Shown here: positions 36,564-46,485 of the stretch, piece by piece
Numbering within the stretch: the stretch's first letter is position 1
Layout of the letters: every line of letters begins with the position of its first letter
Assembly: GCF_000744115.1 (NCBI RefSeq)
Contig: NZ_JQLG01000004.1
Span: 1,772,190-1,836,189 of the forward strand
Reading direction: 5' to 3'
Source: Carnobacterium alterfunditum DSM 5972
GTDB taxonomy: Bacteria > Bacillota > Bacilli > Lactobacillales > Carnobacteriaceae
Length of the DNA stretch: 64,000 nt
Notes under the pieces: generated by a model
What the model was told of the DNA's origin: nothing
The model's input: the letters and a program-made list of their open reading frames with translations, nothing else
Database searches by the model: none
Translations under genes and position numbers: made by a program

Positions 36564-38708
36564 ATGGATGAATCCTCTTTTTTAACTAAGATAAAAAAAA
36601 TTCTGCTGATATTTTGGAAATGGGCTAAACCCTATTTAATAAAGTTCCATCAAAAACGGCAAAGATTTTGGAAAAGGTACCATGTCAATAAACTAATCAT
36701 TTTGGCTATGTTGACTATAGCTTTAGTTGCAAGTGCGTATTTATTGTTTTTAGCAAAAACAGCAAATGTTTCTACACTAAAAGCAGGTTTGGAACAAACA
36801 ACGACGATTTATGATGTTAACAACGAAGAGGCTGGGACACTTTATTCACAAAAGGGAACGTTCGTTTCAATTGAAGAGATATCCGGATCAATCGAACAAG
36901 CTGTTATTTCAACTGAAGATAAACGTTTTTATAAACACTCAGGATTCGATCCAATCGGGATTGCAAGAGCAGCTGTTGGATATGTTATTAATGGTGGGAA
37001 TATTGTTGGGGGCGGGAGCACAATTACCCAACAGTTAGCTAAGAATGCTTATTTAACGCTAGATCAAACTGTTATTCGAAAATTAAAAGAACTATTTTTG
37101 GCTATTGAAATCGAAAAAGTTTATACAAAAGATGAAATTTTAGAAATGTACCTTAATAATTCCTACTTTGGAAATGGAGTATGGGGTGTGGAAGATGCTT
37201 CTCAAAAATATTTTGGAAAGTCCGCAGTAGATATTACTCTATCAGAGGCGTCAACAATAGCTGGAATGTTAAAAGCACCTACAAATTATAATCCTATCGA
37301 TAATTACGACGATGCTATTTCTCGAAGAAATACAGTCCTGGATCTAATGGCAACAAATGAAATTGTGACCCAAGAAGAAGTTGATGCATTAAAAGCTAAA
37401 GGGTTGATATTAGTAGATACTTATTCGGACAGAGAAGGGTATCAATACCCTTCTTACTTCGATGCGGTAGTAAATGAAGCAATCTACACATACGGTTTGA
37501 GTGAAGAAGAAGTTTTAAATAAAGGATATAAAATTTATACTTCATTAAATCAAGATTATCAACAAGCAATGGATACAACCTATGAAAATGATTATCTATT
37601 CCAAGACGCATCAGATGCAACACTTCTAGAAAGTGGTTCTGTTGCCTTAGACCCAGAGACGGGCGGCGTTTTTGCAATTTATGGAGGACGGAAAGAGCAT
37701 ACATTTAGAGGTTTCAATTACGCTACTCAAACTGTTAGACAGCCAGGCTCTATTATGAAACCTTTAGCCGTATACACTGAGGCTTTGGAACAAGGTTATA
37801 CGATTGATTCAATGCTTGTTGATGAGCCGCTCTCATATGGTGAGGATAATTATACTCCTGAAAATGTTGATGATCAGTATGAAGGCGAAGTTCCCATGTA
37901 TCAAGCATTGGCAGAAAGCAAAAACACTTCTGCGGTATGGCTTCTAGATGAAATTGGACTAGATAATGGATTTGAAAAAGTTGAAGAATTCGGTATACCT
38001 CTCGTTGAGGGCCCTGAAGGGGATGGCTACTTAGGGTTGGCATTAGGAGGTTTGAGTAAAGGTGTATCGCCACTCATGATGGCGAGTGCTTACACAACGT
38101 TTGCAAACGAAGGATTCATGAGTGAGGGGCATTTTATTACTAAAATCGTTGATGCTACAGGCGCAGTGATTGTTGATAATACTGAGCCTGAAAAGAAAAA
38201 AGTTACTACTCCAGAAGTGGCAGATCAAATGACTAGTATGCTGATGGGAGTATTTTCAAATGGAACAGCACGAAACAATGATCCATCGGGTTACACAATA
38301 GCTGGTAAAACTGGGAGTACTGAAGTATCCTTTAATGACAAAGGCGGTACAACGGATCAATGGACAGTTGGTTACACACCTGATATCGTGATTGCAACTT
38401 GGATGGGATTTGATCCGACAGACGAGGAACATTATATGACAACAGGCAGCTCTACAGGTGTAGGTCCATTGTTTAAACTACAAATGGAAAACATTCTACC
38501 ATACACAGAATCAACAGCTTTTAATACAGAAAGTGCTGAAAAAATTGTCGCTGCAGAAGAAGAGAATGAAACAGGTTCTAATGATTGGAAGCAAGAAATA
38601 AAAGATACTGTTGATTCAATAGGTGGGAAGGTCAAAGAAGGATCAGACATTTTGAAGGATAAAGTTGGAAGTTTATTGGATGGATTTACAAATAAAGTGC
38701 CACAATAG
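36564..38708 (+). CDS. Class A penicillin-binding protein (PBP1A/2A-type)
   Basis: This bifunctional enzyme polymerises and cross-links peptidoglycan. It has a basic cytoplasmic tail, a transmembrane helix (about residues 46-65), and a GT51 glycosyltransferase with catalytic Glu in S-T-E-D-K-R-F-Y-K-H-S-G. The transpeptidase carries S-I-M-K (nucleophile Ser), S-K-N-T and K-T-G-S. The tail (about 660-714) is charged. I use the ATG at 36564, with AAGGA at a better distance than for the ATG at 36558. Which paralogue it is (pbp1a or pbp2a) is not certain. Confidence 0.93.
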   Translation: MDESSFLTKIKKILLIFWKWAKPYLIKFHQKRQRFWKRYHVNKLIILAMLTIALVASAYLLFLAKTANVSTLKAGLEQTTTIYDVNNEEAGTLYSQKGTFVSIEEISGSIEQAVISTEDKRFYKHSGFDPIGIARAAVGYVINGGNIVGGGSTITQQLAKNAYLTLDQTVIRKLKELFLAIEIEKVYTKDEILEMYLNNSYFGNGVWGVEDASQKYFGKSAVDITLSEASTIAGMLKAPTNYNPIDNYDDAISRRNTVLDLMATNEIVTQEEVDALKAKGLILVDTYSDREGYQYPSYFDAVVNEAIYTYGLSEEEVLNKGYKIYTSLNQDYQQAMDTTYENDYLFQDASDATLLESGSVALDPETGGVFAIYGGRKEHTFRGFNYATQTVRQPGSIMKPLAVYTEALEQGYTIDSMLVDEPLSYGEDNYTPENVDDQYEGEVPMYQALAESKNTSAVWLLDEIGLDNGFEKVEEFGIPLVEGPEGDGYLGLALGGLSKGVSPLMMASAYTTFANEGFMSEGHFITKIVDATGAVIVDNTEPEKKKVTTPEVADQMTSMLMGVFSNGTARNNDPSGYTIAGKTGSTEVSFNDKGGTTDQWTVGYTPDIVIATWMGFDPTDEEHYMTTGSSTGVGPLFKLQMENILPYTESTAFNTESAEKIVAAEEENETGSNDWKQEIKDTVDSIGGKVKEGSDILKDKVGSLLDGFTNKVPQ

Positions 38709-38811
38709 AAAAATTCTAATAATTCAGGCAAGAATAATGGAAAAAAAATGTATAAAATGATATAGTTAACTATGATGAGAACAAAATTCGAATTGGAGAG
38801 TGAAGTTTATT

Positions 38812-39156
38812 ATGAGTACAAATATTTATGATACAGCTAATAATTTAGAAAAAGAATTAAGAGATAGTGAAGAATATGTTACATTAGTAGCAGCTTTTGG
38901 TGAAGTAAAAAAAGATGAATCAGCCAGCAAAATGTACCATGATTTTCAAGAAGTTCAAATGAAATTACAACAAAAACAAATGGCAGGCGAACAAATTACT
39001 GAAGAGGAAATTGCTGAAGCTCAAAACTTAGCTCAAACTTCTGGTGATAATGAAGTTATCAAGGCGCTAATGGAGTCTGAACAACGTTTAAGCACATTGA
39101 TTGAAGACTTAAACCGTATCATTATGAAACCTGTTCAAGATGTATACCAAGGATAA
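38812..39156 (+). CDS. yheA: YheA-type YlbF/YmcA family protein
   Basis: The 114-residue helical protein starts M-S-T-N-I-Y-D-T-A-N-N-L-E-K and belongs to the YlbF/YmcA (Com_YlbF) family. Members YlbF and YmcA help RNase Y process RNA in Bacillus; the role of YheA is not established. The ATG at 38812 is chosen by homology; GTG at 38800 overlaps the GGAG ribosome site. It precedes the yhaO-yhaN-yhaM group. Confidence 0.88.
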   Translation: MSTNIYDTANNLEKELRDSEEYVTLVAAFGEVKKDESASKMYHDFQEVQMKLQQKQMAGEQITEEEIAEAQNLAQTSGDNEVIKALMESEQRLSTLIEDLNRIIMKPVQDVYQG

Positions 39157-39168
39157 AGATGAATGATC

Positions 39169-39210
39169 AAAAAGAACTCACTATTATAAAGAGTGGTGAG
39201 TTCTTTTTTT
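39169..39210 (+). terminator. yheA terminator
   Basis: AAAGAACTCAC pairs with GTGAGTTCTTT around a loop, and a run of T follows directly. Confidence 0.85.
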
Positions 39211-39267
39211 CTGGTGTTAACGGAACGTATGTGCCCTTTTAAATGGAATATATGAGAAAGGAGATGA

Positions 39268-40521
39268 ATGACCAAAATGGTTAAATTTATTCATGCAGCT
39301 GATTTACATTTGGACAGCCCTTTTATAGGCTTAAAAACTTTACCCGAATTTATTTGGAATGCTATTTATCTATCTACATTTTCAGCTTTAACTAAAATAG
39401 TGGATAAAGCGATTCAAAAAAACGTGGATTTTGTCTGTTTAGTTGGCGATATTTATGATAATGATGAACGAAGTGTTAAAGCTCAAGCTTATCTGCGAAA
39501 TGAAATGGAACGGTTAAATAAAATGAAAATACCAGTTTATCTATTGCATGGCAATCATGATTACATAGAAAATACTGGATTGCATTTAGACATGCCAGAA
39601 AATGTCGTTTTATTTAATGAAATGGTGGAAACAAAATGGTTTACTACTAAGGAAGATGAACAAATTGCCATTACTGGTTTTAGTTATGATAAAAGATGGG
39701 TTCTTGAAAGGAAAATCAAAGATTACCCAGAAAAACATCCACGAGCAACTTATCATATAGGATTATTACATGGCTTCTCAGAAGGATCAAATTCAGAACA
39801 TGGAAATTACGCTCCTTTTACATTATCTGAGTTAAGAAGCAAAAAATATGATTATTGGGCTTTGGGTCATATTCATAAAAGACAGCAATTAGGTGAAAAC
39901 CCTCCGATTATTTATCCTGGAAATACTCAAGGAAGAAGCAGCAAAGAAAGTGGAGAAAAAGGATTTGAATTAGTAAAGTTGACCGAATCTGGTGTGGCAG
40001 CTGAATTTTGTTCTACTGCAGCAATTCAATGGAGAACCATTGAACTCTCTGTCAAAGAAATGAAAAATTTAGATGAAGTCTATAAAGCATTGAGAACAAC
40101 TATTGAAGAACAAAAAAATGAGGATTACAGTCTTTTTCTTTCAATCCATTTAACGGACAATGAACAGTTACTCGAAGGAGTTATAAAGAAAATTAAGCAG
40201 GGTGAATTACTGGAAGCTCTGCAGCAAATCTCGAAAACAGATACTTTTGTTTGGGTTCACAAGATAGAGTTGCAAACAATAGTTGAGAATAATATACCAG
40301 CCATCCAAAAGCTCTTTCCAGATGAATGGAATAAAGTTCAGAGTGAAATTGAAAAAGAGGGCTTATTTAACGATTCAACAAATGCACTTTTTGATTTTCC
40401 TGGAATAGAAGACGTTGTAGAAACTCGTGAAGAACAGTATCGGAAAAAGATTGTACTGGAAGCTATAGAATTGGTCCGTAATCAACTAGGATTTGAAAGA
40501 AGTGATAACCTTGAAGATTGA
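39268..40521 (+). CDS. yhaO: YhaO, SbcD-like DNA exonuclease subunit
   Basis: The 417-residue metallophosphoesterase has D-L-H-L-D, G-D-I-Y-D, G-N-H-D-Y and G-H-I-H-K-R, the metal-binding motifs of the Mre11/SbcD nucleases. Its partner ATPase YhaN overlaps its 3' end by 11 bp, so they are translationally coupled. Together they would form an SbcCD-like complex. The ATG at 39268 follows AAAGGAG closely; an ATG at 39277 is possible. Confidence 0.92.
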   Translation: MTKMVKFIHAADLHLDSPFIGLKTLPEFIWNAIYLSTFSALTKIVDKAIQKNVDFVCLVGDIYDNDERSVKAQAYLRNEMERLNKMKIPVYLLHGNHDYIENTGLHLDMPENVVLFNEMVETKWFTTKEDEQIAITGFSYDKRWVLERKIKDYPEKHPRATYHIGLLHGFSEGSNSEHGNYAPFTLSELRSKKYDYWALGHIHKRQQLGENPPIIYPGNTQGRSSKESGEKGFELVKLTESGVAAEFCSTAAIQWRTIELSVKEMKNLDEVYKALRTTIEEQKNEDYSLFLSIHLTDNEQLLEGVIKKIKQGELLEALQQISKTDTFVWVHKIELQTIVENNIPAIQKLFPDEWNKVQSEIEKEGLFNDSTNALFDFPGIEDVVETREEQYRKKIVLEAIELVRNQLGFERSDNLED

Positions 40522-43348
40522 ATCAATTGAGATATATGGCTATGGAAAATGGGTAGATTATAAAATCGACAATATAAATAAGTTGCAATTATTTTATGGG
40601 AAAAATGAAACAGGAAAAACAACCATTATGTCATTTGTTCATAGCATTCTTTTTGGCTTCCCTTCTAAAATAAGTTCTGAGTTAAGATACGAGCCTAAAA
40701 GCAGCAGCCAGTATGGTGGGAGGCTTTTTTTAACTGGAACACAATATGGGGATGTCCAAATTGAACGCGTGAGAGGAAAGGCTAATGGAAACGTAACAAT
40801 AACTTTTGCTAACGGGGAAACAGGTGGAGAAGAATATCTTGAAAAAATCTTATCTGGATTGGATAAAGCAACGTATCAAGCTTTATTTTCTTTTAACCTA
40901 GCTGGCCTTCAAAAAGTACAACAATTAAATCGTGAAAAATTAAATCGCTATTTTTTAAGTGTAGGAACAATTGGAAACGAGCAGTTATTAAAGGTTGCAG
41001 ATAAGTTTCAAACAGAAGCAAGCAAGTTATTTAAACCTAATGGACGAGTGACGGTTATCAATAAAAAAATGGCTGAAGTTGAATCAAAAAGAAAACAAAT
41101 GAAACTAGCTAAAGAAAAAAACAGTCAGTATATGGATTGGCTTCTTGAAAAAGATGATTTAGAAAAAAGGTTAGTTAGCTTAAGAGAACAACGAACGCAC
41201 TACGAAGATAAATTGATTAAGTTAAACCAATTAGAAGTTAACTGGATACTTTTTAGTGAAATGCAAGATATTCAGCGTCAAATAAATAAAGAACAGACTG
41301 TCGAACTGCCTAAAGATGGATTGTATCAGCTGAACCATTATAATCAAGAAATTAATCAATTAAAATTAACCATTAATCAGCAACAAGAAAGACTGAATTA
41401 TCTTAATAACAAGACTGAAGAAACACGACTATTGAAAGTCTTGATTGAACATAGGGATGAAATTGCTACATTGATGCATGAGTTAGATGATATCCAAGCA
41501 ACGTTACAAGAGACAGAGTTTATTAAAAAGAACCTTTTAGAGACTCGACATCAATTTTTACGTGAAAAGCAACAATTAGGACTGCAAGAGCAGCAAGATA
41601 TACCTGATGTTCTAACTGAAGACTGTCGAAATAAATTAAATCGATTACAAGATAAACAAAATCAAGTTATTTTAAGAGAAAAACAGGTAACTGAGCGCAT
41701 AGCATTTTTGAATTTTCAGCAAGAATCATTAGGAGATCAACTTGATAAATTAGAAAAACGATTATGGAATAATCAAACTTATCAAGAAGTAAATGATCAA
41801 TTAGAAAAAAGTAATCTTGACCAACGTGCGGATACTGAAGTAGCAAAGAAAACAGTAAGGCCATTAAGCAAAAAAAATCTTGTTAGCTTGATAGTTGGAT
41901 TGCTTATAAGCGTATTAGGTCAATATCTTTCCAATGAAATTGGTTTGATTCTCGTAGCAGCTGGTTTAGGATCAGTTTTATACAGTATATGGTCAATGGT
42001 TAAAAAGAGTGAAACTGTGAATAAAATAGAAGAAATTAGAGAGTCTTTATATTCATTTGAAGAATATATTCAGCAAACGGAGATTCGAAAACAATGGAGA
42101 GAAAAGCTTGCAGAAATTGATCAAGTGATTCTTGAATCAAATGAAAAACAGACTCAAAGTGAAAAAACTGAGAGTGAAAAAGCCGATATTGAAAATGAAT
42201 TTCGACTATTGAAACAGGAATATGGTTACCCATCACATTATTCAATAAAAGAATTAGTACAAGAAGTTGATGTCTTTGAAGGGATAAGAGAAAAAGCTAG
42301 CAGCATACATGAAAAACAAGAACAATTAGGGGAAAAAGAAAAAAGAGTTGCTATTTGGAAAGAGAAAATCAATTACTTGGAACCTGTAATTTTTGTTGAT
42401 TGGACTAACCATGAACAGTTGATTGAAGGAATAAAACATTTTTTCAATGAGGCTACAGCTGATGAAGAAAGAATCAGAACTAGTGCAAAGCAGCAAAAAG
42501 CAGTACACCAATATATTGAACAATTTATTATGCAACAAAAAGAATTTGAAAAAAAACGTATCCGCCTGTTACACTCTGTTAAAGCAAAAACTGAAGAGGA
42601 ATTTCGTAAGAAATATGTTTTAAATGAAGAACTCACAAAAAAAATAGCTCGATTAAATCTATTAGAACAGCAAGTTGGCGAGTACAGTGAGTTACTTGAA
42701 ACGTATCGCGACAAGGCTGCTTTACTGGAAAGTATTCAAAGTATGAAAATTAAACTTCAACACTTAAAAGAAACAATTGAAAGTAAATTAAACAAAAAAA
42801 TTAAAATAGACGTTGCTTTGAAAAATCTAGAAGTTGGTGGAGCGTATTCTGAATTATTGCAAGAATACGCTAATTTAAAAAGCGAAATACAAACGCTAGT
42901 CGATGAATGGACTAAATACAAGATAGCGGCTGAACTCATTGAGCGAACATTAACTAAAGCCAGGAAAGATCGTTTCCCAGCTACTATTCGAGATACCACA
43001 TATTTTTTCAATATCTTAACACAAGGTAATTATGAGAAGGTCTTCCTAAAAGATCAGGCAATTACGGTTCAACGTAAAGATGGTACTTTATTCGAAGCTT
43101 TTGAGCTGTCTCAAGCAACGGCTGAACAACTCTATGTCGCTTTACGTTTTTCATTTGTAAAAAATGCTAGCGACTTAATTCAATTGCCATTATTGGTCGA
43201 TGATGGTTTTGTGAATTTTGATCAACAACGTAAAAAAGAGATGTACCAACTGTTAGAGAAAATTAGTGAAGATGTACAGGTGTTTTATTTTACATTTGAT
43301 GAAACTGTTACAGATGTTTTTCGAAAAGAACAGGTAGAAATGTTATAA
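40511..43348 (+). CDS. yhaN: YhaN, SbcC/Rad50-like AAA ATPase
   Basis: The 945-residue protein has an N-terminal ATPase half with Walker A G-K-N-E-T-G-K-T-T, long coiled coils (about 180-440 and 500-830) and a C-terminal half with Walker B L-L-V-D-D-G-F. Between the coils, near residues 455-495, two hydrophobic segments look like a membrane hairpin. No Rad50-type CxxC zinc hook is seen. The start is taken as TTG 40511 (M-K-I-E-S-I-E-I-Y-G), five bases after AGAAGTGA; upstream GTG and TTG codons are possible. Confidence 0.9.
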   Translation: MKIESIEIYGYGKWVDYKIDNINKLQLFYGKNETGKTTIMSFVHSILFGFPSKISSELRYEPKSSSQYGGRLFLTGTQYGDVQIERVRGKANGNVTITFANGETGGEEYLEKILSGLDKATYQALFSFNLAGLQKVQQLNREKLNRYFLSVGTIGNEQLLKVADKFQTEASKLFKPNGRVTVINKKMAEVESKRKQMKLAKEKNSQYMDWLLEKDDLEKRLVSLREQRTHYEDKLIKLNQLEVNWILFSEMQDIQRQINKEQTVELPKDGLYQLNHYNQEINQLKLTINQQQERLNYLNNKTEETRLLKVLIEHRDEIATLMHELDDIQATLQETEFIKKNLLETRHQFLREKQQLGLQEQQDIPDVLTEDCRNKLNRLQDKQNQVILREKQVTERIAFLNFQQESLGDQLDKLEKRLWNNQTYQEVNDQLEKSNLDQRADTEVAKKTVRPLSKKNLVSLIVGLLISVLGQYLSNEIGLILVAAGLGSVLYSIWSMVKKSETVNKIEEIRESLYSFEEYIQQTEIRKQWREKLAEIDQVILESNEKQTQSEKTESEKADIENEFRLLKQEYGYPSHYSIKELVQEVDVFEGIREKASSIHEKQEQLGEKEKRVAIWKEKINYLEPVIFVDWTNHEQLIEGIKHFFNEATADEERIRTSAKQQKAVHQYIEQFIMQQKEFEKKRIRLLHSVKAKTEEEFRKKYVLNEELTKKIARLNLLEQQVGEYSELLETYRDKAALLESIQSMKIKLQHLKETIESKLNKKIKIDVALKNLEVGGAYSELLQEYANLKSEIQTLVDEWTKYKIAAELIERTLTKARKDRFPATIRDTTYFFNILTQGNYEKVFLKDQAITVQRKDGTLFEAFELSQATAEQLYVALRFSFVKNASDLIQLPLLVDDGFVNFDQQRKKEMYQLLEKISEDVQVFYFTFDETVTDVFRKEQVEML

Positions 43349-43382
43349 TAAAGAAAAGTTTTGAATAGAAAGAGGGATTCGA

Positions 43383-44348
43383 ATGGAAAAAAAATTATTT
43401 GAGTATACGAACGATGAGACATTTGAAATCTATCTATTAATTAAATCGGCAGATATTAGAGTTGCAAAAAATGGCAAAAAATTTATTGCTTTTACATTTC
43501 AAGATAAAAGTGGTCAAATGGATGGTAAATACTGGGATGCACCAGAGGGAGATATTGCTGCCTTTACTGCTGGAAAAGTTGTGAAGGTTTCAGGAAAACG
43601 AGAATTATACCAAGGAAACCCTCAAATCAAATTGTTTAAAATTTCAGTAATAAAATCAGGCGATTCAGATAATCCTGATTTGTATGTTGAAAGGGCTCCA
43701 TTAAAAAAAGAAGATATGATGGAAGAAATAAATGATACCTTATTTGAAATAACGAATGCTAACATGAATCGTATTGTACGTTATTTATTAAATCAATATC
43801 AAAAATCTTTCTTTCAGCATCCAGCAGCAAAAAGGTTCCATCATGCTTTTACTGGAGGGTTAGCTTTTCATACTGTATCAATGTTAAGGATTGCGAAAAC
43901 GTTAGCCGATCAATACGAAGAAATCAATAAACCGTTACTTTATTCGGGAGTTATCTTGCATGACTTAGGTAAAATTGTTGAACTTTCTGGAGCAATCGCT
44001 ACTGAATATACTCTAGAAGGAAACCTTTTAGGGCATATTGTTATAGTAGATGAAGAAATCACAAAAGCATGTATGGCACTTAAGATTGATGAAAAAAATG
44101 AAGACGTACTCCTTTTAAAACATATGGTTTTAGCTCATCATGGACAACTTGAATATGGTTCACCAGTTAGACCAAAGTTAAGAGAAGCTGAAATTTTATT
44201 TATGATCGATAATTTGGATGCGACTATCACTATGTTGAATTCTACGTTGAGCAGAACAGAGCCAGGTTTGTTTACAGAGAGAATTTTTGGTTTAGATAAT
44301 CGTTCTTTTTATAAGCCTAATGAATCTGAAAAGGCAAATGAAAATTAA
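43383..44348 (+). CDS. yhaM: 3'-5' exoribonuclease YhaM
   Basis: The 321-residue protein has an N-terminal OB fold (about 10-95, with F-I-A-F-T-F-Q-D-K-S-G-Q) and an HD domain (about 150-300, with F-H-H-A-F-T-G-G-L-A-F-H-T and H-D-L-G-K). YhaM trims RNA 3' ends in Gram-positive cocci and bacilli. It follows yhaN after 34 bp, as in Bacillus, and ends at a strong terminator shared with prsA. Confidence 0.95.
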   Translation: MEKKLFEYTNDETFEIYLLIKSADIRVAKNGKKFIAFTFQDKSGQMDGKYWDAPEGDIAAFTAGKVVKVSGKRELYQGNPQIKLFKISVIKSGDSDNPDLYVERAPLKKEDMMEEINDTLFEITNANMNRIVRYLLNQYQKSFFQHPAAKRFHHAFTGGLAFHTVSMLRIAKTLADQYEEINKPLLYSGVILHDLGKIVELSGAIATEYTLEGNLLGHIVIVDEEITKACMALKIDEKNEDVLLLKHMVLAHHGQLEYGSPVRPKLREAEILFMIDNLDATITMLNSTLSRTEPGLFTERIFGLDNRSFYKPNESEKANEN

Positions 44349-44357
44349 ATAGCTAAA

Positions 44358-44397
44358 GCAAAAAGGGTTTAGGACATTAGTCCTAAACCCTTTTTGC
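44358..44397. terminator. Bidirectional terminator between yhaM and prsA
   Basis: A perfect 17-bp stem (44358-44374 with 44381-44397) surrounds a 6-base loop. A5 and T5 runs lie inside the arms, so it works for both convergent genes. Confidence 0.9.
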
Positions 44398-44446
44398 TTA
44401 TTTAATATAATTGATTGTTTCATTGAACGGCCAAAGACCTGACTGA

Positions 44447-45433
44447 TTATTCAGCAGCAGATTCTTCAACAGCAGACTCTTCAGTAGCAGACTCTTCAGT
44501 AGCAGACTCTTCGGTAGCAGGCTCTTCGGTAGTAGGCTCTTCGGTAGCAGACTCTTCGGTAGCAGGCTCTTCTTCAGTTACCAAGTAAGTGTCCATTGCA
44601 GTAGACAAGTCTTTATCTTCGATGATAATGTTAGCATCTTGCATAATTCCTGAAATAACTTCTTGAATATATGCACTATCAGCTAATTTAGTTGTTAATA
44701 ATTGATCTTCGATTGTATCTGTTTCTTCTTCAAGTGTTCCTTTTTCAGGTTTTTCAATCATTTTGATAATGTGGTAACCATACTCTGTAGCAACTGGTTC
44801 AGTTGTCATTTCGCCTTCTTTTAAAGCAAATGCGGCTTCTTCAAATTCAGCAACCATTTCACCGGATGAGAAAGTCACTTCTCCGCCATTAGCTGCACTA
44901 GCAGTATCAGCTGAATTTTCAGTAGCAAGTTCTGCGAAATCAGCACCATCATTTAATTGAGTAATAAGGTCTTTTGCTGTTTCTTCATCCTCTACAAGAA
45001 TATGAGCTGCAGTGACGGCAGGTGTATAAGCATCATAAGCGGCTTTTATTTCTTCTTCAGATAATTTAGTTTTGTCTTTTACTGCTTCTTCAATTAAAAG
45101 ATTTAAACGGATCGTATCTTTATAATTATCGGGGGTATAACCTTGTTGTAACATGATATTTTCAAATGCATCAGCTCCACCCATAGCTGTTTCTTCAGTA
45201 GTATATTGTTTATCTACTACTTCATCGGTAACAACGTCACCATATAGATCTGTTAAAACATCTTCTATAATTAATTGTTGCAACATGCTTGTTCCAACAG
45301 TTTCTTTCATTGCTTCATAAAAATCGTCTTCCGTGATTTTTCCTGCAGTTGAAGATGCAACAGTACTATCAGAACATCCTGCAATTGTAAGTCCTGCTAG
45401 GATAGTAATTGTAACTAGTAATGATTTTTTCAT
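44447..45433 (-). CDS. prsA: PrsA-like foldase lipoprotein (parvulin peptidyl-prolyl isomerase)
   Basis: PrsA is a lipid-anchored folding helper for secreted proteins outside the membrane. The 328-residue protein has a signal with lipobox I-A-G-C (about residue 20) and a central PpiC rotamase domain (about 140-230; A-A-H-I-L-V to G-Y-H-I-I-K). The C-terminus is eight E-E-x-x-x pentads (E-E-S-A-T type). That acidic tail is not part of the usual family. The order yhaM, prsA, yhaH, hit follows Bacillus. Confidence 0.93.
   Translation of the reverse strand: MKKSLLVTITILAGLTIAGCSDSTVASSTAGKITEDDFYEAMKETVGTSMLQQLIIEDVLTDLYGDVVTDEVVDKQYTTEETAMGGADAFENIMLQQGYTPDNYKDTIRLNLLIEEAVKDKTKLSEEEIKAAYDAYTPAVTAAHILVEDEETAKDLITQLNDGADFAELATENSADTASAANGGEVTFSSGEMVAEFEEAAFALKEGEMTTEPVATEYGYHIIKMIEKPEKGTLEEETDTIEDQLLTTKLADSAYIQEVISGIMQDANIIIEDKDLSTAMDTYLVTEEEPATEESATEEPTTEEPATEESATEESATEESAVEESAAE
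44453..44572 (-). repeat. Tandem 15-bp repeats encoding the PrsA tail
   Basis: Eight consecutive 15-bp units encode EEPAT, EESAT, EEPTT, EEPAT, EESAT, EESAT, EESAV and EESAA. Units differ by one to three bases. The array is in frame, so copy number changes would lengthen or shorten the acidic tail without breaking the protein. Confidence 0.9.
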
Positions 45434-45648
45434 TCCTTAACACATCCATTTCTTTTGATTTACTGTAAAAATAAATTTTTCATAATAACAGCTATAAATA
45501 TACCATACTCATTTGCATAAAAAAAACTAAAATTCCAATATTTAATTTAAAGTCAATTAAAAATCACACAAAAATCATAAACCTGAATAAATCGCGGATG
45601 GTCATGAGTTTTTTTTCATAAATTGGACCAGAATTGCATCAGGAGACG

Positions 45649-45677
45649 AAAAAAAGATTGAGACTAATATCCCAATC
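45649..45677 (-). terminator. yhaH-hit operon terminator
   Basis: On the minus strand GATTGGGA pairs with TCTCAATC (one G-T pair), followed by seven T. It lies about 30 bp after the yhaH stop. The remaining 200 bp up to prsA hold only the presumed prsA promoter. Confidence 0.75.
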
Positions 45678-45706
45678 CGACTAAAAAATAATACAATAGC
45701 GCTACT

Positions 45707-46054
45707 TTATTTCATACTTTGGGTTAAATCTTCCATATCAGCTGTTAACTTTTCAGTATGTTCTTGGATGCGGTGCATACGAGGCTCAGCTTCATATGAA
45801 AATTCATCAACAGATTCTTTTATATCCTGTGTAAATTCTTCAGCCAGTGTTTTTCCTTCATTTGTTAATTGAGCAATAGCTCCTTTTAAGTCATTGACAC
45901 TTTTTGAAACATCATTTACGAGTACCGTTGTGTCATCGATATAAGATTTTAATACAACTCTGTTTTCTTTACCAGTATGTGGAGATTTAAGTAGACCGTA
46001 AATTCCTCCAGCAGCAGCTCCTAAAAATAGGCCATTCATAAAGTGTTTAGACAT
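45707..46054 (-). CDS. yhaH: YtxH/YhaH-family membrane-anchored protein
   Basis: The 115-residue protein starts with a short hydrophobic glycine-rich segment (F-M-N-G-L-F-L-G-A-A-A-G-G-I-Y-G-L-L) typical of the YtxH family (gas-vesicle-like) and continues as a charged helical tail. Function is unknown; YtxH members are stress-related. Its ATG overlaps the hit stop codon (TAATG), so it is translationally coupled to hit. Confidence 0.85.
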   Translation of the reverse strand: MSKHFMNGLFLGAAAGGIYGLLKSPHTGKENRVVLKSYIDDTTVLVNDVSKSVNDLKGAIAQLTNEGKTLAEEFTQDIKESVDEFSYEAEPRMHRIQEHTEKLTADMEDLTQSMK

Positions 46055-46485
46055 TAATACCCCTCCAATTTGCTTTTTATTGTTAACGCTATGCTATCTA
46101 ATTCTTCAGATGTGAAATTTTTAGAATTATCACCGAAGTGAATAGAAAAATCATCTTGCTCATCAAAACGAGGCAAGATATGTATATGTGAATGGAAAAC
46201 AGATTGGTAAGCTACTTTACCATTATTATTTATAATATTCATTCCTTTGATTTTAGGATTGGATTTCTTGATTGCTTTTGCAATTTTTGGGATCTTACCG
46301 GCAACAGTAGCTGCTAAAACTTCATCGACTTCAAAAATATCGGCTACATGTTTTTTTGGGACCACTAGCGTATGACCGGGTGTAGCTTGAGTAATATCTA
46401 AAAAGGCTACTACATCATCATCTTCATAAATTTTTCTGCTAGGTATTTCATTATTGATAATTTTGCAAAAAATACAATCTGTCAT
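46054..46485 (-). CDS. hit: HIT family nucleotide hydrolase
   Basis: The 143-residue protein has an N-terminal C-I-F-C-K-I-I zinc-site sequence and the histidine triad H-S-H-I-H-I near residue 99. HIT proteins hydrolyse nucleoside phosphoramidates and related nucleotides. It is divergent from ecsA, the conserved arrangement in Bacillota, and forms an operon with yhaH. Confidence 0.95.
   Translation of the reverse strand: MTDCIFCKIINNEIPSRKIYEDDDVVAFLDITQATPGHTLVVPKKHVADIFEVDEVLAATVAGKIPKIAKAIKKSNPKIKGMNIINNNGKVAYQSVFHSHIHILPRFDEQDDFSIHFGDNSKNFTSEELDSIALTIKSKLEGY

Noticed and set aside
44453-44572. CRISPR-like array
   Set aside because: Direct 15-bp repeats without spacers, in frame within prsA.
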